Positions 25,843 through 34,548 of a DNA stretch of 36,467 bases are shown here, one piece after another. Source of the stretch: Verrucomicrobiales bacterium (lineage in GTDB: Bacteria > Verrucomicrobiota > Verrucomicrobiia > Limisphaerales > SXTU01); the NCBI GenBank assembly GCA_005791875.1, contig SXTU01000175.1, positions 1 to 36,467 on the forward strand, in the 5' to 3' direction. The notes under the pieces were generated by a model. That model was given only the letters and a program-made list of their open reading frames with translations. It was not told the origin of the DNA and ran no database searches. How positions within the stretch are numbered: position 1 is the stretch's first letter; the number at the start of each line of letters is the position of its first letter. A program made the position numbers and the translations under genes.

Positions 25843-27472
25843 CCCCGTGCTGCTCCGCGAGGTGAAGAGCGCGCTGCGTTCGCCGCTGGCATTGGCGCTG
25901 GCCGCACTCTACCTCGGCGTGCTCGCGACGCTCGTCTGGTGGATGTGGCCGCAGGAGGGGATTTACTCCGCCACGGCCCGGGCCTCGCGCTCGCTGCTGC
26001 TCGTGTGCGGCGTCGCGCAACTGCTGCTGGTGATCCTCTACGCGCCCGCGTTTGCAGCGACGGCCATCACTGCCGAGAAGGAGCGCAACACCTACGACCT
26101 GCTCTTCGCCACGCTGCTGCGTCCGCGCGACATCGTCGCTGGAAAACTCTTCTCCTCCATCGTCGTGCTGCTGCTGTTCGTGCTGCTGTCGCTGCCGGTT
26201 TTCGCGGCGTGCTTCTTCCTCGGGGCCGTGTCTGTGCGCGAGGCAGCGGCCATCTACATGGTCACGGCGGCAAGCAGCGTCATGTTCGGGTTGCTCGGCT
26301 TGTCCGTCAGCTCGGTGGCGCGCAACTCGCACCTGGCGCTGGTCGTCACCTACCTGTTGCTGCTGCTGTTCACGGCTGGGCCGTGGGTGCCGTGGTTCCT
26401 GCTGGAGCAACAGCCTTGGGCCGCGAAGTTCATCCACGAGGCTCGCGCGTTCAGCCCGCTCGGCGCGATGGCCTCGGTGATCCTGCCGGCGTTCGAGCCG
26501 TCGGGCGCGTGGCGAACGTATCTGATCTTCTGCGGCGCGGCCTCGGTCGTGATGGTGGCCTTCATCATCGGGCGCGTGCACTGGGCCGGACCGCGCGACG
26601 CGCGCCGGCACGGGGCGACCATTCAAGACCCCGCCGAGCTGGCGCAGCGACGAATGAGCTTCCCGTTCTATCTCGTGGACCCGCAGCGGCGGAAGGGCTG
26701 CATCCCGGACTGGCTGAATCCGATGTTCGCGAAGGAGCTGCGCAGCCGGGCGTTTGGCGGAGGCCGCTGGATTTTCCGCCTGGCCGCCGCGTGCTTCGGG
26801 CTGTCCATGCTCTTGATGATCGGCGTCGTGGGCAACCTAGTCGGGCCGACGCCCAACCTGATCCGTTCCGTGGCGCTTGTGTTTCAGCTCGGCCTGATCG
26901 TGCTGATCGTGCCCTCGCTCACCGCCGGCGCGATCACGCAGGAGCGCGAGCGCGGCAACCTTGAACTGTTGCGGATGTCGCGGCTGGGGCCGCTCTCCTT
27001 CCTCACTGGCAAGCTCGGCGTGGCGCTGCTCTTCGTGATGTTTCTCCTCCTCGGCACGCTGCCGGGCTGGTTCGCAATTTACTATCTGGAGATCAACACC
27101 ATGCCCGAGATCCTCGACGCGTGGGCTGTGATCGGGGCAACGATCCTGTTCGCGCTGACCGCCGGATTGTTCTCGTCGGCGCTGGCCCCGCGCACGCCCG
27201 TCGCGACGGCGCTGGCCTATGCGATCACGTTTCTCGCAGCCATAGTCACGCTGCTGCCGCTCCTGACGGCGGACCAGCTCTCGGTGCGGCTGCGCGAGAT
27301 GATTCTCGTGCTGAACCCTTTTGCCTCCGCGTTGCAAGTGCTCACGCGCGGCGTGTTCGATGATTTGGGAATTCTCTGGCAACGGCACGCGGTCATGTCA
27401 CTCGGCGTGTCCGCTCTCTTTCTGATCATCGCCTTCCTACGGCTGCGCTGGCTGCTGCTGCCACAGAAATGA
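25832..27472 (+). CDS. ABC-2 type permease with two homologous halves
   Basis: A 546-residue integral membrane protein with about 12 hydrophobic segments, six in each half, separated by a cytoplasmic linker (about 250-310). Both halves carry the ABC-2 hallmark after the second helix: AITAEKERNTYDLLFATLL (from residue 78) and AITQERERGNLELLRMSRL (from residue 367), each followed by a GKL motif. This shows an internal duplication, so one polypeptide may supply the complete membrane pore. It overlaps the ATPase gene by 11 bases and its stop overlaps the next start (ATGA at 27469-27472). Confidence 0.93.
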   Translation: MLSNPVLLREVKSALRSPLALALAALYLGVLATLVWWMWPQEGIYSATARASRSLLLVCGVAQLLLVILYAPAFAATAITAEKERNTYDLLFATLLRPRDIVAGKLFSSIVVLLLFVLLSLPVFAACFFLGAVSVREAAAIYMVTAASSVMFGLLGLSVSSVARNSHLALVVTYLLLLLFTAGPWVPWFLLEQQPWAAKFIHEARAFSPLGAMASVILPAFEPSGAWRTYLIFCGAASVVMVAFIIGRVHWAGPRDARRHGATIQDPAELAQRRMSFPFYLVDPQRRKGCIPDWLNPMFAKELRSRAFGGGRWIFRLAAACFGLSMLLMIGVVGNLVGPTPNLIRSVALVFQLGLIVLIVPSLTAGAITQERERGNLELLRMSRLGPLSFLTGKLGVALLFVMFLLLGTLPGWFAIYYLEINTMPEILDAWAVIGATILFALTAGLFSSALAPRTPVATALAYAITFLAAIVTLLPLLTADQLSVRLREMILVLNPFASALQVLTRGVFDDLGILWQRHAVMSLGVSALFLIIAFLRLRWLLLPQK

Positions 27473-29052
27473 AATCGCTGATCGCCAACAAGAAATCCGC
27501 GCGCTGGCTTGTCCTCGGTTCTCTGAGCATCGTGCTGACGGTCGGAGCGCAGCAGCCAGCGCCCACGAATTCAGGCTGGGTCGCGTTGATCATGCACCCG
27601 GTCAAGGACGCGCCCACGCTTGAGATTCTCCGCGTGGTCCTCAAGGAGACGGACCCGGTCATCCGCGAGCGAGCGCTCGAAGCGCTCGCCAGCATCCGCG
27701 ATCCGGCGGATGCCGCGCGCGTGCGCTCGCTGCTCGACGCCGAGAGTGAAGCCACACGCCAGCAGGCGGCAAAATCCGCAGCCAGCCTCGGCGTGTCGCT
27801 CAACCCGGCGCAGCGTGCTGCGGAAGCGCGCGTGCGTCCGCTCCCCGCCAAGCCTGCAGTGACGGCCGATTTCCTCCGCAGCACCAACGCGCTCGTGCTC
27901 GCCCGTGGCCTGCGCAGCCTCGACGCGGGAGCCGCGCAGCGCGAGTCCGCTGCTTTGCTCGCGCTGCTGCGCCGGCCTGAGACGGTCGTGCAGGAGGAGG
28001 CCATGCGGGCGATACAGCGTGGGCAAATCACTGCGGCAGTCGCCGAGTTGATCGCACGCATGGATGATCCCGATGAGGGGCTGCGGCTGGCTGCGAGCGA
28101 GGCGCTGGCCTCGATGTTTGACCGGCTTGCGCGGCCCGAGCTGACGGTGGCGATGGTCCGCCGGATGGAGCTGGACGCGAGTTCGCAGGTGCGGCGCGTG
28201 GCGGGCCTCACGTTGGTGGCCCTGCATGACGCGCCGGCGCAGGCTGCGCTGTTGCGGTTGCTGGAACACGCACGCGGCGTGACGCGCGTCTCTGCGGCGG
28301 CCGCGCTGGGAATCTGGGGTGATCCCACGCTGACTGGCGCGCTGCATCCGCTGCTCGGAGACAGCGAGGACTTGGTTTCACGGGCGACTGCGCACGCGCT
28401 CGGCCAGTTGCGGAATCCGAACTCGAAGGGGCCGGTGCTCGCCGCGTTCATGGCGCGCGGCCCCGTGGTGCAGGAGCGCGCCGCGTGGGCGCTCGGGGAA
28501 TTGAAGAGCACCGAAGCCGTGCCTGCGATGACCGCGCTGCTGCCGAAGACGACGGACGAGGCGCTCAAGGTCTCGCTCGCCCTCGCGCTCGGAAAGATCG
28601 GGGACAAGCGGGCGCTGGCTCCGCTGCGGCAGGTGCTCCAGCAAATCCTGCTCGCGAATAATCTGGCGAGGGCGCGCGAGGCGGTGTTCGCGGCGCTGGC
28701 GGCGATGGGCGACAAGGTGGCCATCCCTCGCGCGATTCAGATTGTGACCACGCCAGTGGTGCCGCCCGCACCCGGCGGAGGGCCGACCTTCGACGAAGAC
28801 TTCGTGCGGATAGCGAGCCTGCGCTATCTCGGGGCGTTGGGCGACCGGGCGGCGGGCGCGACGTTGCTGACGGCGCTCAAGGACAATGTGCCGCGCGACA
28901 TGAGGCCAGCGGTGGCGGAGACGCTGAGCAAGCTGCTGGGGAAAAATTATCAGCCGGTTCCCGACGAGGACCATCGCCGCTTTTTCGTCGAGAGCCACGA
29001 GGTGCGCATCACCAAGCCGGTGCCGGCACCCGGTGCAGTCATTGTGCCCTGA
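27469..29052 (+). CDS. Exported HEAT-repeat protein, last gene of the ABC operon
   Basis: A 527-residue protein with a signal peptide-like N-terminus (KSARWLVLGSLSIVLTVGAQ) followed by about ten HEAT/PBS-type alpha-helical repeats, for example DPVIRERALEALASI, DPDEGLRLAASEALASMF, VTRVSAAAALGIWGD, LVSRATAHALGQLRNP and ALKVSLALALGKIGD. HEAT solenoids bind other proteins; no catalytic motif is visible. The start overlaps the permease stop by four bases (ATGA), so it belongs to the same coupled operon and may act at the outer face of the exporter. After its stop there are only 51 bases to the convergent gene at 29104, with no convincing terminator. Confidence 0.88.
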   Translation: MKSLIANKKSARWLVLGSLSIVLTVGAQQPAPTNSGWVALIMHPVKDAPTLEILRVVLKETDPVIRERALEALASIRDPADAARVRSLLDAESEATRQQAAKSAASLGVSLNPAQRAAEARVRPLPAKPAVTADFLRSTNALVLARGLRSLDAGAAQRESAALLALLRRPETVVQEEAMRAIQRGQITAAVAELIARMDDPDEGLRLAASEALASMFDRLARPELTVAMVRRMELDASSQVRRVAGLTLVALHDAPAQAALLRLLEHARGVTRVSAAAALGIWGDPTLTGALHPLLGDSEDLVSRATAHALGQLRNPNSKGPVLAAFMARGPVVQERAAWALGELKSTEAVPAMTALLPKTTDEALKVSLALALGKIGDKRALAPLRQVLQQILLANNLARAREAVFAALAAMGDKVAIPRAIQIVTTPVVPPAPGGGPTFDEDFVRIASLRYLGALGDRAAGATLLTALKDNVPRDMRPAVAETLSKLLGKNYQPVPDEDHRRFFVESHEVRITKPVPAPGAVIVP

Positions 29053-29103
29053 GCCGCGGCCTCAACGGGTGGCGTCTGCAAGTCGCCGGCAGGGTAGCGG
29101 GCT

Positions 29104-32100
29104 TCACTTCAAATCATTCAGCAAGTCCTCGACCGACTTGTCCTTCCTCTTCGCGGCGGGGTCGAGGGCGGCGAGGCGCTCGGCGTGGAAGCGGACGTGG
29201 CCCCAGAGTTCGGGGTGCAGCTCGGCTTCGCTTGGGGCGTCGGCGGTGATCTGCGTGGCTTTGTTAGCCCAATACTCGCGCCGCAAAACCTCGGTGCCGT
29301 CGGGGCCGCTGACGAGGATGCCCCAGTCGAGTTTCAGGCGCAGGCCGGGGGTGATTTTCAGGCCGAGCGTGGCGAGCGGGATGGCGGCTTCGAGGGTGTA
29401 GCTGTTGGCGGCGTCGTCCACGGCGAGGCGCACGGAGTCGAGCTTGGTGACGCGGTCGAAGGCGACGGAGTGGACGGGGCTGACGACTTGCCAAGCCTTG
29501 TCCGCCGGGGTGCCGGGGACGACGGCTTGGTAGAGAATGGCGGCGGGCTTGTCGCCCATGAGCGTGAGGAGGAGGCGCTGGTCGCCGGGCGCAGGGGCTT
29601 TGCGGTCGGGGTTCGCGGCGGGGTCGGCGGCGATTTGCAGGTCCACGCTCGCGCCGGTCTTGAAGAGGCGGTCCCACTGCTGGCCTTGGTTCTTCAACGG
29701 TCCACGGCGGGAGACTTCGTAGGCGAGGTAGAGGTTTTGATCGTCGTAGCCGATGCGGAACTTCGCGTCGCGGTCCAACTCGGCGCTGACCGGGCCCCAG
29801 TCGTTGAGCTTGCCGTCGAGCTTGGGCGCGGACATCAGGTAGGCATCGAGCACGGGCGCGCGGGCGTAGAGGACGCGGGCCTCGCGGCTGCGTTCCCAAG
29901 CCTGCGTGGCGGCGAGGTCTTTGCCGCCGATGGTGAGCGCGCCGCCGAAACGCTTGAAGCGGTCCATGCCGACGACCTCGACGACGCTGGCGTGGTTGTG
30001 GCCGGCGACAGCGTAATATTTGTTGTCCGCCGTGCGCGTGAAGTAGCCTTGGAAGTGCTCCTGTCCCGGCGTGAAGTCGTCCATGCGCATCCCGCGCGTG
30101 TTGTTCGTGCCGCTCCACGGCAGCGCTTTCGGGTCGCGGATGTCGCGGAAGATTTGCCCGGCGAAGAGACCGTCGGCGGTCATGATGTCCCAGATGCCGA
30201 CGTTCGAGTTGAAGACAAGGAACTCGCCGAGGTCGCCCGCGTGCGCGGTGGCGTGGCCGGCGAAGCCGAAGTGACAGACAATCTGCGCCGGGTGCCAGGG
30301 CTTCGCACGGGTGAGGACCTGAACGCCCGCGCCCTCGGTCTGGTAGGTCCAGAGCACCTTGCCGTCGGGCCGCTGCACAGCGCAGACGTGTTTGGCGGCA
30401 TCGTCCTCGAAGTGATAGAAGTTCCCGTCGTTCAGGCGCAGCGCGACGCCTTCCCAAAGGCCGGGCAAGTCGGCGCGCTCATACACGGGCACGCCGTCGG
30501 GGCGGGTCGTCTTCACGCGGAAGCCGACGCTGCCCATCTGCACGCCGAGCTGGGAATCGAAGACCACGCGGGCCTGCTTGGGCTTGGGCCAGAGCTGGAC
30601 TTCGTCGGGCTGCACCTGTTCGTCGCCGTTCAAGTCGCTCCAGGCGCAGAGGTAATCCATCAGCACCTTGCCGCCAAAGGCCTTCACGAGGCGCGGGTCG
30701 AGCATCGGCTTGAAATGGCCGGCGATGCCCACCGCCGCGACGAGGCGGGCGCGGTCGCCCTCGTGCAGGTAAACGACGCCGCAGTTCTGCGACGGGCCGT
30801 GGCCGCCGGGGCGGGTGTTGACGAGGTAAAGATGTTTGCCGACGCGGATGGGCGAGTCGCTCACGGCGTGGCCTTCGAGCGAGAGCAGGTTCTTCAAGCG
30901 CGATTTGCCGCTGGCCCAGTCGAGCTCGAACTCCAGCGGGCCGTAGAACAAGCGCCGCTTGTCACCGGGGTCGAGCTGGCCGCCGCCGCCGTATTCCGTG
31001 GGGCCGAGGAACTCCTTCTGAAACTTCCCGTCGGCGCTCCACTGCACGATGCGCTTGGGCCAGTAATTCCAATCGACGGCCCAGACCTGTCCGCGTCCGT
31101 CCACGGCGAGCGCGCTGATGTGGCTCATGCGCTGCTGATTCCACGGACCGCGCTGGTAGCCGCCCGGCTCGCCGATGGTGCGGAGGAGTTTCCCGGAGCG
31201 GTCATACACGCGGATGTTCTTTCGGTCCTTGGCGGCATCGAAGACGAAGCAGTTGCCCGCCGTGTCGCAGGCAAGCGCGGTGGGGCTGACGAGGTCGCTA
31301 GCGAGCACCTGATGCTGGCCGGCGGCGAGGTTCACCTTCACGAGTTTGCCCGCTGAGATGGCGAAGAGGTCGCCGCGCGCGTTGGCGGCGAGCGTGTTGC
31401 CGGGCGCGGAGCCGCCGGTGGGACTGCCGGCCTTGGGCAAGGGCAGCTCCTTCACGAGCTTGCCGGTGGTGCCGTCGAGGACTTCGAGGCGCTCGGTGAC
31501 GAGCGGGTTCACGGGCGGTTCGCCGCCGAGATACTTGAGCGGCGCGACGCCGTAGACGCGGCAACGCTTGAGGTCGAGGGTCTGGCCGCCCTGGTCCTGC
31601 CGGACGCCGCTGGGGTAATGGGCCTTGGTGTCCCATTGTTTCACGACGCGCAGGCGCACGGCGCGCGTGCTGACTTCGCGGCCGAAGTCCACGTAGCCGT
31701 CCACATAGCGCGAGTGGGAGGAGTGCGTCGCGTCGGGCTGGTAGTAATTGCGGAGCTGCTGGTGGTAGGTGCCGACCTGCTCCCAGCCCGCGCTCGACGC
31801 GATGTCCACGGGCTCGCCAGCGGGGCCGGTGAAGACATCCACCTCCGTCACCGCTCCATCAATCTCCTTCAGCGCGAGGCCGCGCATGGATTGCGCCTGC
31901 TTCCATTCCAGCGCGTAGATGGCGGGATCGGCGACGCTCAACGGTTCGGTGCGTTGCGCGTCCCAAGTGCCGTCGGGTGCCACCTTGCCGCTGCTCACGC
32001 GCACGGTGGCGGTGGGGAAAAGATTCTCGAAGCGACGGTTCAGCAGCTTCATGCCCTCGACGCGGCGCATCCACAAATCATCGTCCGCGCCGGCGAACCC

Positions 32101-34404
32101 GCCCTTGCCCTTCTTCGCGTTCGACTCGGTGGCATCGAGCGACGGCGCGCCCTTCTTCTCCTCCACGTCGGCGAGCAAGTCATCCGCCGCACCCGCACCG
32201 CCCTTGGTGAAGGTCATCCGCAGTGCGCGCGTGCTCGTGCCCGCAGGCAACGCGGCGACGGCCCACGCGCTCGTGTCCGTGAGCGGGACGGTCTGCCAGT
32301 CGGCGCGTTCGTTCGGGCGCGGCGGGTAGGGCGCGCTGGCTTTGAGCACGCTGATTTGGAACTGAACCTTGTCCTCCTTCGGCGGCGGCGGGAACACGAG
32401 CGAGCCGATGGACACGGGCTTCGCGAACGCGAGGACGATGTGCTGCTGGCGGTCGGGATTTTTCGTTGTCTCCAGCCAGAGGAGGCCGTTGCCCGGCGAC
32501 TGGCCCGGCGGCGTGTCCTTGAGGCGGAAGAGCCGGAGCGTGTCCGTGCGCGGGTCGGGCACCACCTCGAAGGCGGCGCGCGGCTTGCGGGGGGTCGGGT
32601 AGGCGGGGAGGCAGTTGGCGAGGTCCACGTCCGCGGCCCCGGCGGCGTTGTTGAGCCAGTTGTCGGTGGCGTGGATGGCGAGGAAGATTTGGTTCTCGTG
32701 CGCGGCGAAGCCTTGCAGACCGCGCTTGCGCTCGGCAGTGGGCTGGAGCATCGCGACCGTGCGGACTTTCTTCGTCTCGATGTCCACGGCCCAGATGGCC
32801 TCGGTCTTTTTGTCCATGCCGGCCTTCGCGAAGTTGTCGGCGTGGGCCATGTTGAAGACCGTCTTGCCGTCCGTCGCGAGCATCCATGAGCCGGTGAAGG
32901 CCTCGAAGGACGGATGGCCCCAGTGCTTGCGGCCATCGAGGTCGCACTCAATCAACGAGACGCCGCTCTCCGCGACGGGCGCGCCGAGGAACACGCGGTC
33001 GCCCCACGCGCAAGCCGAGCGCGGCGGCGTGTGGTCCGCGAGCCAGCCGCCCGCGCCGCTCGCGCCGGTGAGCCACGCGGCGCGCTCGGGGAAATAGCTG
33101 CTGTGGTTCGGGTAGGCGGTCATCTCGTAGCGCAGTTCGAGGGGCGGGTGCGTGATGGCCTTCCACTTGTAGTCGCCGGGGGAAACGTAGTTGCCCTGCT
33201 CGTCCTTGAGGTCCCACGCGATGGTGTTCTTGCCGGCGGGTTGCACGGTGTTGGCGAGGAGGTTGCGCACGCGCGTGCCGTCCGCGCGGTCCACGACGAG
33301 CGTCACCTTGCCGGCCTGCGCGAGGTCGTAGCTGATTTGCACCGGCGGCTCGGCGGAGACGGGTTTCACAAGGGCGGGCGCGGGCTGCGTGCCGAGGTCG
33401 GTGAAGACGGAGAAGCCCGCGAGCCGCGCGACGGAACCCTCGTCGGTCTTGGTGATGAGCAGGCGAAGGGCGCGCGTTTGGACTGGCTCGAAGGTGAGCC
33501 AGCGGCGAGTGCCGTCGCGGGTGGGCTTGAACTTGCGGATGGTTTTCCACTCCTGCTCGGTCGCGGCGGTGGCGTTGATGCCGGTGGGGCCGGTGAAGGC
33601 CTGGAGCTCGAAGGCGTTGAAATTGTCCTGCAACAGCACGCCATCCACGCGCCGCGCGTCTGGCCACGAGACGACGAGCCACGCCGGGTCCAGTTCGGTG
33701 ATGGGCGGGCGGGAGTTGATGCCCGAGCTGTCCTTGCCGGAGTTGACCCACTCGCCGTGGCCGCGCGTGACGTGCCCGGCGTCGTGCGAGTAAGGCGGCG
33801 AGAACTGCGACGTGGCCGTGTGCTCGGACTGGGCGTTCGCGACCGCGGCGGGCGTGTGGTTCGCGAGGCGCGGCGCGAGCAGCCGCAGGAATGGCGACTG
33901 GTTGGAATCGCGCGGCACAGACACGGAGACAAGCAAGGCGCGGGTCTGTGTGCCGGGCGGCAACGATGCGAAACGCGGGGCGGACTGGTTCGGCTGGACT
34001 TCGACAGCGAGCCAGTCACCGGCACGCGACGGCTCCGGCGGGAACGGCGCACTGGCCTTGAGCACGCGCACTTCCCCCACGCCGCCCAGCACGGTGCCGA
34101 CGGCGACGGGCTGCTTGAAGGCGAGGAGATATTGGATGCTAGCCGTGGCCTTCCGCGAGCTGCCGCCCCGGCGCGCGGGCGCGGCCGCATTGCCTTTGCC
34201 CAGCCCGAGCAGGTCACGGATGGCCGAGTCCTCCGCCGGCTCCGCGCCATCCTCGTGCAGCAAGCGGCACTCGGCGAAGTCCACCAACTCCACGGTCACG
34301 GCACCCGGGAATGGCGCGGCACCGAGAACTCCGCCGAGGAGCAACAGCATAAAGCTGTGGAAGACAAAGGGGGGGAGATGGAAACGAGGACGGTTAACAG
34401 GCAC
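29104..34404 (-). CDS. Giant secreted multi-domain protein with duplicated binding modules, NHL propeller and C-terminal CBM9-like domain
   Basis: A 1766-residue protein from GTG at 34404 with a signal peptide (SFMLLLLGGVLGA). In order: a first module pair (about 85-340) with VLKASAPFPPEP, then a discoidin-like sandwich (ELQAFTGPTG, TRALRLLITKTD); a FlgD-like Ig fold (about 353-420; ISYDLAQAGKVTLVVD, GTRVRNLL); a second copy of the module pair (about 650-960) with VLKASAPYPPRP, EVDVFTGPAG and TRAVRLRVVKQW; NHL-type blades (about 1030-1180); a single EF-hand-like loop at 1257-1268 (DLNGDEQVQPDE); further propeller-like sequence; and a C-terminal CBM9-like domain (about 1515-1745; LDGKLNDWG, YDDQNLYLAYEVS). 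No hydrolase signature is obvious, so a carbohydrate- or surface-binding role is inferred. It is transcribed towards the HEAT gene and diverges from the TPR gene. Confidence 0.85.
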   Translation of the reverse strand: MPVNRPRFHLPPFVFHSFMLLLLGGVLGAAPFPGAVTVELVDFAECRLLHEDGAEPAEDSAIRDLLGLGKGNAAAPARRGGSSRKATASIQYLLAFKQPVAVGTVLGGVGEVRVLKASAPFPPEPSRAGDWLAVEVQPNQSAPRFASLPPGTQTRALLVSVSVPRDSNQSPFLRLLAPRLANHTPAAVANAQSEHTATSQFSPPYSHDAGHVTRGHGEWVNSGKDSSGINSRPPITELDPAWLVVSWPDARRVDGVLLQDNFNAFELQAFTGPTGINATAATEQEWKTIRKFKPTRDGTRRWLTFEPVQTRALRLLITKTDEGSVARLAGFSVFTDLGTQPAPALVKPVSAEPPVQISYDLAQAGKVTLVVDRADGTRVRNLLANTVQPAGKNTIAWDLKDEQGNYVSPGDYKWKAITHPPLELRYEMTAYPNHSSYFPERAAWLTGASGAGGWLADHTPPRSACAWGDRVFLGAPVAESGVSLIECDLDGRKHWGHPSFEAFTGSWMLATDGKTVFNMAHADNFAKAGMDKKTEAIWAVDIETKKVRTVAMLQPTAERKRGLQGFAAHENQIFLAIHATDNWLNNAAGAADVDLANCLPAYPTPRKPRAAFEVVPDPRTDTLRLFRLKDTPPGQSPGNGLLWLETTKNPDRQQHIVLAFAKPVSIGSLVFPPPPKEDKVQFQISVLKASAPYPPRPNERADWQTVPLTDTSAWAVAALPAGTSTRALRMTFTKGGAGAADDLLADVEEKKGAPSLDATESNAKKGKGGFAGADDDLWMRRVEGMKLLNRRFENLFPTATVRVSSGKVAPDGTWDAQRTEPLSVADPAIYALEWKQAQSMRGLALKEIDGAVTEVDVFTGPAGEPVDIASSAGWEQVGTYHQQLRNYYQPDATHSSHSRYVDGYVDFGREVSTRAVRLRVVKQWDTKAHYPSGVRQDQGGQTLDLKRCRVYGVAPLKYLGGEPPVNPLVTERLEVLDGTTGKLVKELPLPKAGSPTGGSAPGNTLAANARGDLFAISAGKLVKVNLAAGQHQVLASDLVSPTALACDTAGNCFVFDAAKDRKNIRVYDRSGKLLRTIGEPGGYQRGPWNQQRMSHISALAVDGRGQVWAVDWNYWPKRIVQWSADGKFQKEFLGPTEYGGGGQLDPGDKRRLFYGPLEFELDWASGKSRLKNLLSLEGHAVSDSPIRVGKHLYLVNTRPGGHGPSQNCGVVYLHEGDRARLVAAVGIAGHFKPMLDPRLVKAFGGKVLMDYLCAWSDLNGDEQVQPDEVQLWPKPKQARVVFDSQLGVQMGSVGFRVKTTRPDGVPVYERADLPGLWEGVALRLNDGNFYHFEDDAAKHVCAVQRPDGKVLWTYQTEGAGVQVLTRAKPWHPAQIVCHFGFAGHATAHAGDLGEFLVFNSNVGIWDIMTADGLFAGQIFRDIRDPKALPWSGTNNTRGMRMDDFTPGQEHFQGYFTRTADNKYYAVAGHNHASVVEVVGMDRFKRFGGALTIGGKDLAATQAWERSREARVLYARAPVLDAYLMSAPKLDGKLNDWGPVSAELDRDAKFRIGYDDQNLYLAYEVSRRGPLKNQGQQWDRLFKTGASVDLQIAADPAANPDRKAPAPGDQRLLLTLMGDKPAAILYQAVVPGTPADKAWQVVSPVHSVAFDRVTKLDSVRLAVDDAANSYTLEAAIPLATLGLKITPGLRLKLDWGILVSGPDGTEVLRREYWANKATQITADAPSEAELHPELWGHVRFHAERLAALDPAAKRKDKSVEDLLNDLK

Positions 34405-34548
34405 GATTTGCCGACGTGAGGCACCGGGCCTAAATTCGTTCCGCGCGCCAGTCTTTTCGCATCACGCTCAGCGTTGAATAGCCCTTGGCGAAGTCTAGTC
34501 GGCTGTGGCGTTACTGATCGCCATTTTGCAGTTGGAAACATTTGAAAT
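34405..34548. other. Divergent intergenic region
   Basis: 144 bases separate the GTG of the giant protein and the ATG of the TPR gene. It is visibly less GC-rich than its surroundings, especially near 34500-34548, as expected for back-to-back promoters, but I find no -35/-10 pair good enough to mark and no hairpin repeat of the kind seen in the first 8 kb. Confidence 0.5.

Noticed and set aside
30601-30636. Dockerin domain in the giant protein
   Set aside because: Only one EF-hand-like calcium loop is visible; a dockerin needs two, and no cohesin is nearby.
29185-31356. 723-codon plus-strand frame
   Set aside because: It is antisense to the giant protein, whose strand shows signal peptide, propeller blades and a CBM9-like domain; the shadow is Val/Ala/Glu-rich without motifs.
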